Below, piece by piece: positions 19,601 through 27,264 of a DNA stretch of 64,000 nucleotides. Both the position numbers and the translations under genes were made by a program. The first letter of the stretch is position 1. Each line of letters opens with the position of its first letter. The notes under the pieces are model-generated. The model saw nothing but the letters and a program-made list of their open reading frames with translations. It was not told the DNA's origin and searched no databases. This DNA is from Rhodospirillaceae bacterium MC! (GTDB lineage Bacteria > Pseudomonadota > Alphaproteobacteria > MC1): the NCBI GenBank assembly GCA_002632265.1, contig NQOV01000006.1, positions 41,364 to 105,363 on the forward strand. The letters run 5' to 3'.

Positions 19601-20382
19601 GTACGTGTTAAGGGTACATTTGAACCCCACATCATAATATAGCCAGAATTATACCAATCAGCAGATTCAGGAACATCAGTTTGTTCGCCCCAAGTTTGTG
19701 GCGACGCAGGTGGCAGATCACAATACCAATCATAAAAGGACATACAAACACCGCCGATTAAAGATAAGTATCTAGAACCCGACGCATAGGAAACCATAGA
19801 CATGGCAGGAATTGGCGAAAAGCCGATAATTCTATCAGGACCATAGGTTTTAGCAGTATAGATATTGGAAGAGGCGATAATCTCATTAACTTCTTTCCAG
19901 TTAGATCTCACATGTCCACCCATACCACGAGCTTTTTGATAGGATCTTACAAGCTCTTTATCTTCTTGAATACTTGCCCAAGCGTCCACAGGATCGGAAT
20001 GAATCTTGCGAGCTTCACGCCATGCTTTAACCAATTCCCCACGAATTAGCGGATGTTTCACACGATTCGCACTATATAAATACCACGAATAACTAGCCCC
20101 ACGTGGACAACCACGAGGTTCATGATTTGGCATATCGGGTCTTGTTTCTGGATAGTTGGTTTGTTGGGTTTCCCACGTTACAATACCTTTTTTAACATAT
20201 ACTTTCCAGCTACAAGAACCAGTACAGTTAACACCGTGAGTCGAACGGACAATTTTATCATAAGACCAACGCTTACGATATACATTCTCCCAATCACGAT
20301 TTTCTTCAGTAACAATACCATGCCCATCAGAGTAAGTATCAACTACTTTTTTAAAAAAAGAAAAATTTTTAAATATACTCAT
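16660..20382 (-). CDS. narG: Respiratory nitrate reductase alpha subunit
   Basis: Catalytic molybdenum subunit that reduces nitrate to nitrite in the cytoplasm during anaerobic respiration. It has 1240 residues, the expected size. The FS0 cluster ligands His49, Cys53, Cys57 and Cys92 and the molybdenum ligand Asp222 fall at the same residue numbers as in the E. coli enzyme. The N-terminus lacks a cleavable signal, as expected of cytoplasm-facing NarG. It is separated from narK by a 253-base spacer with a large hairpin, so it could be expressed both from the narK promoter and from a promoter of its own. Confidence 0.98.
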   Translation of the reverse strand: MSIFKNFSFFKKVVDTYSDGHGIVTEENRDWENVYRKRWSYDKIVRSTHGVNCTGSCSWKVYVKKGIVTWETQQTNYPETRPDMPNHEPRGCPRGASYSWYLYSANRVKHPLIRGELVKAWREARKIHSDPVDAWASIQEDKELVRSYQKARGMGGHVRSNWKEVNEIIASSNIYTAKTYGPDRIIGFSPIPAMSMVSYASGSRYLSLIGGVCMSFYDWYCDLPPASPQTWGEQTDVPESADWYNSGYIMMWGSNVPLTRTPDAHFMTEVRYKGTKVSVVSPDYNEAARFADNWLNPQQGTDAAMAMAMGHVILNEYHVGNKKSQYFDDYIRKYSDMPFLIKLEETEHGLTAGNLLRASDMDDNLGQENNASWKPVLYNELTKELTIPKGTIGSRWGEKGQWNLKDEDVNGKAMKPMLTLLDEDNTDISTIAFPFHGNQGHDFFKSSNHPDILTHSVPTRTLSTKDGKIKVVTVYDLMLAHYGIDRGLEDKYSAKSYNDDVPYTPKWQEQITGVDSQTVINIAREFAQNAHDTNGKSLVIIGAGVNHWFHTDMIYRSIINMLVFCGCIGKSGGGWGHYVGQEKLRPQTGWIPLAFGLDWNRPPRHMNSTSFFYAHTDQWRYETLNTTALLSPLAKKSDWENYSLIDCNVKSERMGWLPSAPQLQQNPLEVAKLVKESGLSAGEYVAKNLKSQELNFASEDPDNPKNYPRNMFVWRSNILGSSSKGHEYFLKHLLGTDHGVLNDYGHGSEFKKPTEVKWHEDAPEGKLDLLVTLDFRMSTTCVYSDIVLPTASWYEKNDLNTSDMHPFIHPLTRAVDPVWESRSDWDIFKGIAKEFSKLSKGHLGKQDDIVLLPIQHDSPNELGQADAIDWKNGECEPIPGKTMPSVMMVERDYTNVYKRFTTLGDKIDKLGNGGKGISWKTKEELHHLKELNGIELRDEGTEFENLTKIETDIDAANVILTLAPETNGQVAVKAWKALSEVTGIDHSHLASGSEHVNIHFKDLQASPKKIISSPTWSGVESHDVSYTSNYTNVHENIPWRTITGRQQLYQDHKWMRDFGEGLVSYKPPVDMQDLSQEVQDISNGDDNDNKKITLNFITPHQKWGIHSTFSDNLIMLTLGRGGPCIWLSEADAKRADIEDNDWVEAWNAHGTLSARAIVSQRIPDGLTIMYHAQEKIVNLPVSEITKKRSGIHNSVCKVTLKPTHMIGGYAHLAYGFNYYGTIGANRDAFVVIRKMKKATL

Positions 20383-20486
20383 TTGTTATTTCCTAAAATA
20401 ATAAGTTGTTTTTCGTTGTTTGTTTTAGAGTTTTAAAATAAAAATTAATCCTATTGTAAAGAGATAATGCCTCTATAATCAATAAG

Positions 20487-20600
20487 AAGATGGGGTGGGA
20501 AAAAGTGCTTAGCCAAGGTTCTTAAGGCATACGGGGTGTATACCCCATACATAAGTACGCCTTAAGAGCCTTGGATGAGTGCTTTTTCACACCCCTTATT
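20487..20600. repeat. Long imperfect extragenic hairpin between narK and narG
   Basis: Two 46-base arms (20487-20532 and 20555-20600) pair at 37 of 46 positions; several of the rest are G-U compatible in a plus-strand RNA. The tip holds GGGG-TGTATA-CCCC. A tandem wobble motif, GTGC opposite GTGC (20505-20508 and 20579-20582), also occurs in the hairpin at 63601-63730. A 13-base direct repeat (TCACACCCCTTAT) follows the right arm. Confidence 0.75.
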
Positions 20601-20635
20601 TTCACACCCCTTATAAGATTAATTTCATTTACAAA

Positions 20636-22243
20636 CTAAGCATTACGATATTTAACGCCTGGACGTAAATAGCATGCTATGATAATCACTAAACACACAG
20701 CATAGAATATCGCTAAACCGATCATCGCATGGCTTGGTGTACCTGCTTTAATTTGTGGGCCGATAACTTTCGGAATAATAAAAGCACCATAAGCCGCAAT
20801 CGCTGCAATCCAACCAAGTAAAGGGCCTTTTTGTGGACCTAGGAATATCACAGCCCCAGTTCTAAAGATCGAACCATTAGCCACACCAGTAGCAAAGAAC
20901 AAGACCAAGAACAGAATAAAGAAAGGCATGAAATAAGTTTCAGGAGTCGGACTATAATAAGCCACTTGCATATAATGTCCTGCACCTAAGCAACAAATGA
21001 TCATTAATACAGTCATAACCGCAGTAACTTTCGAACCGCCGATTTTATCAGCTAACATACCACCTACTGGACGAATTAACGCACCAATAAAAGCACCTAA
21101 CCAAGCATACGATAACGCCGAAGGGGCATTCGGATTAATCACAGCAGTAATAGAACCATCAGGATTTAAAGTATGGATAAAGCCAAACACAAATTTAATT
21201 GACAGACCAAAAGCACCAGCAAAACCAATAAACGAACCAAAAGCCATAGTATAAATAATGGTTAAAGACCAAGTATGTGGATTTTTAAAGATCGCATATT
21301 GTTTATTTAAACTTTCGCCGATACCACCTGGTAATATACGTAAAACGCCCACAGTAACAATAACCACAATCGGCAATACATATACCCAAGAACAACCGCC
21401 CTCAAAGAAACCATTGTTCGCTTTAGGTAAAATAAACATAATACCAATCGCCGAAGTGATCAAACCAATTAAAGTCATACCAATGATTTTAGCGAATGAA
21501 CTGGCAGTAGAACCCAAGTTAGGAGATACATTTTCAGTTACAATATTATTCATTCCAAACCATGCCGCAGCACACATAGGAACAAGTAAAGCAACCCATA
21601 CTAAAGCACCGTTTTGAACGTAAACTTCAGTACCTTGAGCCAGTTTACCAATGATAGATCCACTGGTCTGTTGTAAAGCCAAAGAATGTCCAATAACGCC
21701 AATTCCTAAAACTAAAGGAACTAATACTTGCATAGTTGTAACACCAAAGTTACCAAGCCCTGCATTCATACCTAAAGAATAACCTTGCACTTTTTTCGGA
21801 TAGAAAAAAGAAATGTTTGACATTGAAGATGAGAAATTCCCACCACCGATACCACCAAGTAAAGCAAACACTTGGAATTGCCATAAAGGAGTATTAGGAT
21901 TCATTAAACCGATACCAGCACCTAAAGCAGGGATAATAAGGAAAAATGTTGTTAAAAAGATTGTATTTCTACCACCTGCAATACGCACAAAAAACGTACT
22001 AGGGATTCTCAAAGTAGCACCAGTAAAACCACCAATAGCTACTAAACTAGTTAATTGTAGTTGGGTGAAGTGAAAGCCTAAATTTACCATTTGCACAGTA
22101 ATTACAGACCAATACATCCACACGCAAAAGCCTAATAGTAGGCATATAATGGAAATAAGAAGATTTCTATTGGCAATTTTTTTACCCGTTTCTTCCCAAA
22201 AGTTCTCGTCCTCGACGTCCCATTTTTCTAAATCAGCACTCAT
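20636..22243 (-). CDS. narK: Nitrate/nitrite transporter
   Basis: Major-facilitator protein of the NNP/NarK family that imports nitrate and/or exports nitrite. The 535 residues include about 12 helices, with the family's nitrate signatures GGNFSSSMSNISFFYP and GVANGSIFRTGAVIF and the substrate-site arginines in GATLRIPSTFF and GALIRPVGGML. It is longer than E. coli NarK (about 460) because of loop and end extensions, but is a single, not a fused, transporter. It is the first gene of the nar block, with a GGAG site 10 bases before the ATG and a 215-base predicted leader from the FNR-type promoter. Confidence 0.95.
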   Translation of the reverse strand: MSADLEKWDVEDENFWEETGKKIANRNLLISIICLLLGFCVWMYWSVITVQMVNLGFHFTQLQLTSLVAIGGFTGATLRIPSTFFVRIAGGRNTIFLTTFFLIIPALGAGIGLMNPNTPLWQFQVFALLGGIGGGNFSSSMSNISFFYPKKVQGYSLGMNAGLGNFGVTTMQVLVPLVLGIGVIGHSLALQQTSGSIIGKLAQGTEVYVQNGALVWVALLVPMCAAAWFGMNNIVTENVSPNLGSTASSFAKIIGMTLIGLITSAIGIMFILPKANNGFFEGGCSWVYVLPIVVIVTVGVLRILPGGIGESLNKQYAIFKNPHTWSLTIIYTMAFGSFIGFAGAFGLSIKFVFGFIHTLNPDGSITAVINPNAPSALSYAWLGAFIGALIRPVGGMLADKIGGSKVTAVMTVLMIICCLGAGHYMQVAYYSPTPETYFMPFFILFLVLFFATGVANGSIFRTGAVIFLGPQKGPLLGWIAAIAAYGAFIIPKVIGPQIKAGTPSHAMIGLAIFYAVCLVIIIACYLRPGVKYRNA

Positions 22244-22464
22244 TTTATAAAGTCTCCATAAAAAGAAATAAGTATTAGATACTAAAAATACATAAGATAT
22301 AACTAATAATTTAATTTAAGTTATATTTTGCCTGTCAATATACTTGTATAAGCCTTTGAAATTTGCTTTACAAACTTAATATCAACTCTAAATATATTCT
22401 AAAAAATAGTAAATAATAAATAATTAATAAAATACACATAAGAATATGTATTTACTCAATTTTC

Positions 22465-22506
22465 ATGATATCATAGTAAACATAATATAACATTGACAAT
22501 TGTCAA
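22465..22506 (-). promoter_or_regulatory. FNR-type class II promoter of narK-narGHJI
   Basis: A perfect palindrome TTGACAATTGTCAA (22493-22506) is followed, exactly 22 bases further in the transcription direction, by TATCAT (22470-22465), a 5/6 match to the -10 box. This is the geometry of a class II FNR/CRP-family activated promoter (site centred at -41.5), and predicts transcription from about 22458. TTGAC-N4-GTCAA is the variant used by FNR/DNR/NnrR-type regulators. A second near-consensus site lies at 22775-22788. Confidence 0.8.
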
Positions 22507-22774
22507 ATTCCCAATTTAAAGTTTTATTATATATTATTTTCAACAACTTAACAAGGCGAATATTTTCCATATTTGATAAATAGCCGATTCTCACTCCCTA
22601 AAAAGAACTATTTCCCCACCCACAAACAACAAAAACACACGATATTTCCCCCCAATCCCAACCAAGACCCCACATTTAAAGTATTTTACATATTCCTAAA
22701 AACATTAAAACATCTATTCCCTTGATCCCCCTACACTTTCCACCCTAAAAACAAAAAAAATACCCCAACAAGAC

Positions 22775-22788
22775 ATGATCTAAATCAA
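22775..22788. promoter_or_regulatory. Second possible FNR site
   Basis: ATGATCTAAATCAA matches the TTGAT-N4-ATCAA consensus at 9 of 10 defined positions. It lies about 280 bases upstream of the first site, too far for direct activation of the predicted narK start; it could act at a distance or be chance in AT-rich DNA. Confidence 0.4.
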
Positions 22789-22859
22789 TAAATCACAATA
22801 TTCCCCAAATAAATAAACACTAACATATTAATTTATAAAGAAATTAAATCACCCATATT

Positions 22860-23165
22860 ATATTATCATTTGTCATTTCACATTATATCTCCCACAATTA
22901 AGCATAAATGCCAATTATATATCATCTCTATTATTTATATTTGCTGGCCGAAACTAAATCTAATGTAAATATATATGCTACCACTTTAAGTACACTTTAA
23001 TAAATTAGCGATATATCTAAAACAACCACTTTGTTAAACTATACTTAAAGTAGTAATAAATGTATTTATTATATACCTATTTTAGGCCAGAAAATATAAT
23101 AACAAACATAATATAAAACAACCCTTTTGATTTGTGATGTTCTTTTATAATATGGAATAACAGAA
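22860..23165. repeat. Extragenic repeat unit A
   Basis: First of two diverged direct copies; the second is at 23340-23632. Inside it, CTGGCC (22944) and GGCCAG (23085-23090) bound a 147-base core, and their flanks form imperfect inverted ends (TATATTTGCTGGCC against TATATTTTCTGGCC on the other strand). The outer part after GGCCAG also recurs, reversed, at 50779-50861 and partly at 28488-28523. Confidence 0.7.
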
Positions 23166-23339
23166 CGAAACGAAACGGAACATTATCGCAGAACAGAGCA
23201 TGATAAACAAAAAAATGGTTAGTTCATATTCTATAAATTATTGTTGCTGGCCAAAAACAAACATACAATAAGTATATATTAAATAACTTTAAACACTGTT
23301 TAGCAAATAACTATTTGTAGCTATGTAATTATTATATTA

Positions 23340-23632
23340 TCATTCCATATTACATCTTCCCCACACATATAAAACGCTCATTATATATCATGTCTATTGC
23401 TTTCACTTACAGGCCGAAACTAAATCTAATACAAGTATATATACTACTACTTTAAATACATTATAACAAACTAATGACACAACTACAAATAGCTACTTTA
23501 TTAAAGTATGCTTAAAGTATGATTAGATATCTTTATATTATACCTATTTTAGGCCAGCAAATATAATAACAAACACAATATACAACAACCCTTTTTTATT
23601 TATCATGTTCTGTTATAACTTGGAATAACATA
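23340..23632. repeat. Extragenic repeat unit B
   Basis: Second direct copy of the unit at 22860-23165, offset by about 470-480 bases. Long stretches match, for example AGGCCGAAACTAAATCTAAT and ACCTATTTTAGGCCAG. The left end has decayed (ACAGGCC instead of GCTGGCC). A lone CTGGCC at 23247-23252 lies between the two units. Confidence 0.7.
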
Positions 23633-23769
23633 TTATACAAGATCATTCTCTTCACGCTCCAGCACATACAATCAAAAATGCTATGCTTGGCTTGACATCT
23701 GGCAAGACTTTCCGCCTAAAGAATGCGACCGTATGGCAAGACAGATTCTCGGATTGGGGATCTATTCTA

Positions 23770-24537
23770 TTAGAATGTGGAAATGAAGTGATTTTCCACG
23801 TATAGAGGGCATTTTTCTACTTCTTTATTCATATACAATTGTGAGCAGTTATCGCATATGAGTTGGCGTGTTTTGTTAACGTTTTTAATTTCCACTTGTT
23901 TGGACATGACGACAATTCCATATTGTTCTAATTTTTTCAAAGATCTTGAGAATGTTTCGAACTTAATCCCTAAAAGGGTGGCGATGTGTTGTTTTTTAAA
24001 GGGGATGATAACGTTAACTTTTTTAGTATTATCTTGGGATACATGGCGTAAAAAGAAACAAGCCAAGCGTTCAATACTGGTAAAATTCACTAGATGTTCG
24101 AGCATAACCGAAACATCTAGCATATATTTTGAAATATTATCCAGTAGTAATTGATCGAGTTCTTCAGATGTATTTCTTAATTTGTTAATAAGAGATCCTG
24201 GAATGGTAATAATTTCGCTTTCTAGAATTGTTTCAAGGGTATAGATATAATTTTCTTGACGTAAGGCAATTGATATGCCGATTAATTTAGTGGCAGGAAA
24301 ACCTAAATATAAAAATACTTCTTGACCTTTAGGCGATGAAATATAATGTTTTACAAGACCAGATCTAACAATAAAGACTCTATCGCCAACGCTACCTTGG
24401 GTAAATATTTGCTCTCCTGCTTCATAATGGCAAATATACGCATGTTCTATAATTTCGTTTAATGTTTGTTCGTCTAACTGTTGAAGAAATTTAATGCTTC
24501 TAATTGATTGTTCTACATTTTCCTTTAATACACGCAT
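23770..24537 (-). CDS. CRP/FNR-family regulator with C-terminal cysteine cluster
   Basis: 255-residue transcription factor: cyclic-nucleotide-like sensor fold (residues ~15-130), dimer helix and a winged HTH whose recognition helix reads ETFSR (Glu194, Ser197, Arg198), the FNR-type readout of TTGAT/TTGAC sites. It lacks the N-terminal cysteine set of E. coli FNR but has Cys228, Cys231 and Cys243 after the HTH, plus Asp141. B. subtilis Fnr holds its 4Fe-4S cluster with three C-terminal cysteines and Asp141, so an oxygen-sensing cluster of that type is a reasonable inference. It lies upstream of narK and is the obvious candidate activator of the promoter at 22465-22506. Confidence 0.9.
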   Translation of the reverse strand: MRVLKENVEQSIRSIKFLQQLDEQTLNEIIEHAYICHYEAGEQIFTQGSVGDRVFIVRSGLVKHYISSPKGQEVFLYLGFPATKLIGISIALRQENYIYTLETILESEIITIPGSLINKLRNTSEELDQLLLDNISKYMLDVSVMLEHLVNFTSIERLACFFLRHVSQDNTKKVNVIIPFKKQHIATLLGIKFETFSRSLKKLEQYGIVVMSKQVEIKNVNKTRQLICDNCSQLYMNKEVEKCPLYVENHFISTF

Positions 24538-24729
24538 AAATCTTCCTAAGTTATCACATTTCCATATAATAAGATTTTTATTTTTAAAAACTTATTTTGT
24601 AATTTTCTTATATTAAAGAATACACCGTTATACTAAATAATGCAAGTTGTTTTTACTTTCATAAAATAAAACAAGAAAAAAGCCATAATAAAAAGCTAGA
24701 TTCCACATTCTAACTTTCTATTATAACTT

Positions 24730-24773
24730 GCTTATCTTTAATTAATCACAACCAAGATTAATCATAACCAAGA
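24730..24773. repeat. Short direct repeats after nfu
   Basis: The 14-base sequence AACCAAGATTAATC occurs twice in a 16-base period directly behind the nfu stop, with a further half copy before it. No function is evident. Confidence 0.5.
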
Positions 24774-25367
24774 TTAATCGATCATAGTTTCTTCAGCGTC
24801 CAAGGCAACATCTTTCACTTCTTCGATTTCAGGAATATAATAACGGAGCATATTTTCCACTCCTGATTTTAAAGTCATAATCGCACTAGGGCAACCAGCA
24901 CAAGCCCCTTTTAGTCTTACCCAAGCCACATTTCCTTCGACCTTTTCCAAATGGATATCGCCACCGTCTTGAGCCAAAGCAGGGCGGACTCTAGTTTCGA
25001 ATAACTCTTCGATACGAGCTTCAAGCGAATCATCGGCGTAATCATGATTGCTTGTGCTTGGGCTTTCTTGGTTGATCATTACTGATTTATTCTGTTTGAA
25101 AAATTCCACGATTGTTTCAATAATCACAGGTTTCAACACCAACCATGAAAAATGCTCTGTTTTATTAATTGAGACAAAATCTTCAGCTATCAAGATACTT
25201 TTCACTCCGCCAATACCTTGCAGATCAAATAATTCTAAAGCAAGTGGCGAATCCTTTGCGTCTTCCACAGTGCCAAACGTGTAACTGCCCTTTGATAAAA
25301 ATCTTATATCGGCAGAACTAAATTTAAGTACTTCAGGATTGGGGGTTTCTTCTGTTTGAATGAACAT
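24774..25367 (-). CDS. Nfu-type iron-sulfur scaffold/carrier protein
   Basis: 197 residues. Residues 1-~90 are an Nfu N-terminal domain (start MFIQTEETPNPEVLKFS), and residues ~115-190 a NifU-like domain with the cluster-binding CAGCPSA motif (C-x2-C). Such proteins assemble or deliver 4Fe-4S clusters to apoproteins in the cytoplasm. It is the two-domain NFU1-type common in Alphaproteobacteria and mitochondria. It is expressed alone, with no isc/suf genes nearby, but the window holds many Fe-S clients (NarG, NarH, CysI, QueE and perhaps the FNR regulator). Confidence 0.93.
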   Translation of the reverse strand: MFIQTEETPNPEVLKFSSADIRFLSKGSYTFGTVEDAKDSPLALELFDLQGIGGVKSILIAEDFVSINKTEHFSWLVLKPVIIETIVEFFKQNKSVMINQESPSTSNHDYADDSLEARIEELFETRVRPALAQDGGDIHLEKVEGNVAWVRLKGACAGCPSAIMTLKSGVENMLRYYIPEIEEVKDVALDAEETMID

Positions 25368-25779
25368 GTTATAAATTCCTTATTTAAGTATATTAATATC
25401 TTAAATATTAATATAGAATACTATGCTCATAAATGCAATATACTTACTTCATTTTTTATTTTTTATTTTATTTTGCCATTCATTAATGGTAACTTTTTTG
25501 CTTTCATTTTATGTATATTCCATAGGATTTTCATAGGATTGTAGCTTGTATTTGATAAATTATTTTTTTATCCTTGTTTTAATACTCTTAATTGGTTATT
25601 ATATTAATAAAATTTAAGTTACTTTCATTTATAAGAAGAAACTAATAATGAAGAAAACTAACAAGCATTTACAATATAAAACAACTTCTAACATCTCATA
25701 GAAGATTTCACACATCAGATTACACAATATATATTACATCTCATATATTATAATGGTTAAAAGGAAAGGGCTAAAATAA
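25368..25779. other. AT-rich divergent intergenic region
   Basis: This 412-base gap lies between the divergent nfu and trkH starts and should hold both promoters. It is very AT-rich with many T runs; no gene, strong hairpin or convincing promoter pair was found. Confidence 0.4.
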
Positions 25780-27228
25780 GTGATTAATTTTCGTGGTTTA
25801 TTATTTACTCAAGGTATCATGCTGGCATTCTTAACCATTGGAATGATAGCATGCGAGCTTTTTGATCTGATTCGAGCAACTCATGTCTTACATGTGATGT
25901 TCATATCGGCGATGATTACAGGATTCTTTTCTATTATCATGATTTTTTCAGGGTGGAAAGATCAATCATTTTTCACGATTCGCCACGGATTCGCTCTAAC
26001 GATTCTTAGTTGGGTATTTACCACTCTATTCGGTTCAATTCCTTTAATGATGATGCCACACGGTTTACTATTTACCAATGCCATATTCGAAACCATGTCA
26101 GCCATTAGCGGAGCAGGTAGTACGGTAATGGCTGGCCTTGATTCCACACAACCAGGGATCATCCTATGGCGTGCCTTATTGCAATGGTATGGCGGTATAG
26201 GAATTATTGTGATGACCTTAGCCATATCGCCGACCTTACGTGTGGGTGGTATGCAGGTCTTTAAAGCCGAAGGGGCAGAAACGGCGGAAAAGGTCATGCC
26301 TAGGGCGAGAGAATTGGCAGTATGGTTGCTGATTTCCTATACAACAATAACAGTAATATGGGGAATCGGATACTATATTTTAGGCATGACAGTATTTGAG
26401 GCCGTTGTCCACGCCATGACAACCTTAGCCACTGGCGGATTTTCCACATCCGATGGTTCAATGCAACATTTCAATAGTATGGCCATAGATTTTTGGGGTA
26501 GTTTTGGGATGATTCTTGCAGCTCTTCCTTTCATGCACTATATCGTTATCATACGAGAGGGAAAATTTAGGGGCCTATTTAAAGATACCCAAGTACATAC
26601 TTTCTTGATAATCCTATCTATTGTAATTTTCATGCTAACCATGTATTTATGGCTAAAAAATGATTATCCTATTTTGCAAGCTCTTAGATACGCCATGTTT
26701 AACGCCACATCCCTAATGAGTGGGAGCGGATTTGTAAGTGATGATTATCAATCTTGGGGCAGTTTTCCCATTCTAATCATGTTTATAATAATGTTCATTG
26801 GCGGATGTTCTGGCTCAACTTCAGGGGGATTAAAAATCTTCCGTCTTCAAATCATGATGAACGCTTTCATGATTCAGCTAAAAAAGATGATCTATCCTAA
26901 CGGGATATTCATCCATAAATTCAATGGTAAATCCATAGATGATGACATCGTCCAAGGTGTTATGGGATACTTTTTGATTTTCATATGCACATGGCTTTTT
27001 GTTGCGGTAGGCTTAACCCTAACAGGAATGGATTTCCTTACGGCCTGTTCTTGTTCTATCACTGCCTTATCCGCAGCGGGGCCTGGTATGGGAAGTATAA
27101 CCCCTTTCGATAATTTCGCTGGCGTTTCTTCTGTGGCTAAATGGTTAATGATCTTCGCTATGATCATGGGACGTTTGGAAGTATCCTTAATACTCGTAGT
27201 TCTAACTCCAACATTCTGGCGTAAATAA
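25780..27228 (+). CDS. trkH: Trk-type potassium uptake protein
   Basis: Membrane subunit of the Trk K+ uptake system, 482 residues with 10 or more hydrophobic helices and four pore-loop repeats: SAISGAGSTVM, LATGGFSTSDG, TSLMSGSGFVS and LSAAGPGMGSI each carry a selectivity-filter glycine. It begins with GTG preceded by an AAGGAAAGG region. No trkA is adjacent, so the NAD-binding regulatory subunit must be elsewhere. It is followed after 36 bases by the lipid-sugar transferase, probably co-transcribed. Confidence 0.93.
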   Translation: MINFRGLLFTQGIMLAFLTIGMIACELFDLIRATHVLHVMFISAMITGFFSIIMIFSGWKDQSFFTIRHGFALTILSWVFTTLFGSIPLMMMPHGLLFTNAIFETMSAISGAGSTVMAGLDSTQPGIILWRALLQWYGGIGIIVMTLAISPTLRVGGMQVFKAEGAETAEKVMPRARELAVWLLISYTTITVIWGIGYYILGMTVFEAVVHAMTTLATGGFSTSDGSMQHFNSMAIDFWGSFGMILAALPFMHYIVIIREGKFRGLFKDTQVHTFLIILSIVIFMLTMYLWLKNDYPILQALRYAMFNATSLMSGSGFVSDDYQSWGSFPILIMFIIMFIGGCSGSTSGGLKIFRLQIMMNAFMIQLKKMIYPNGIFIHKFNGKSIDDDIVQGVMGYFLIFICTWLFVAVGLTLTGMDFLTACSCSITALSAAGPGMGSITPFDNFAGVSSVAKWLMIFAMIMGRLEVSLILVVLTPTFWRK

Positions 27229-27264
27229 GGTCTTTTAAGGAATCAAAGTATAGGAAAAAATAAG

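Larger units (their letters stand above)
22244..23769. other. 1.5-kb non-coding region: promoter plus repeats
   Basis: No gene is visible on either strand. The part next to narK holds the FNR-type promoter (22465-22506) and the predicted leader. The stretch 22610-22740 is almost free of G on the plus strand. From about 22855 onward the DNA consists of diverged direct repeats with inner CTGGCC/GGCCAG ends. The last 130 bases (23640-23769) are GC-richer and carry a sequence resembling the 33-bp units at 50964-51062. Confidence 0.7.

Noticed and set aside
22244..23769. Degenerate transposase or missing gene in the long gap
   Set aside because: All frames are short and interrupted and the DNA is explained by promoter and repeat sequence; no transposase motif was seen.
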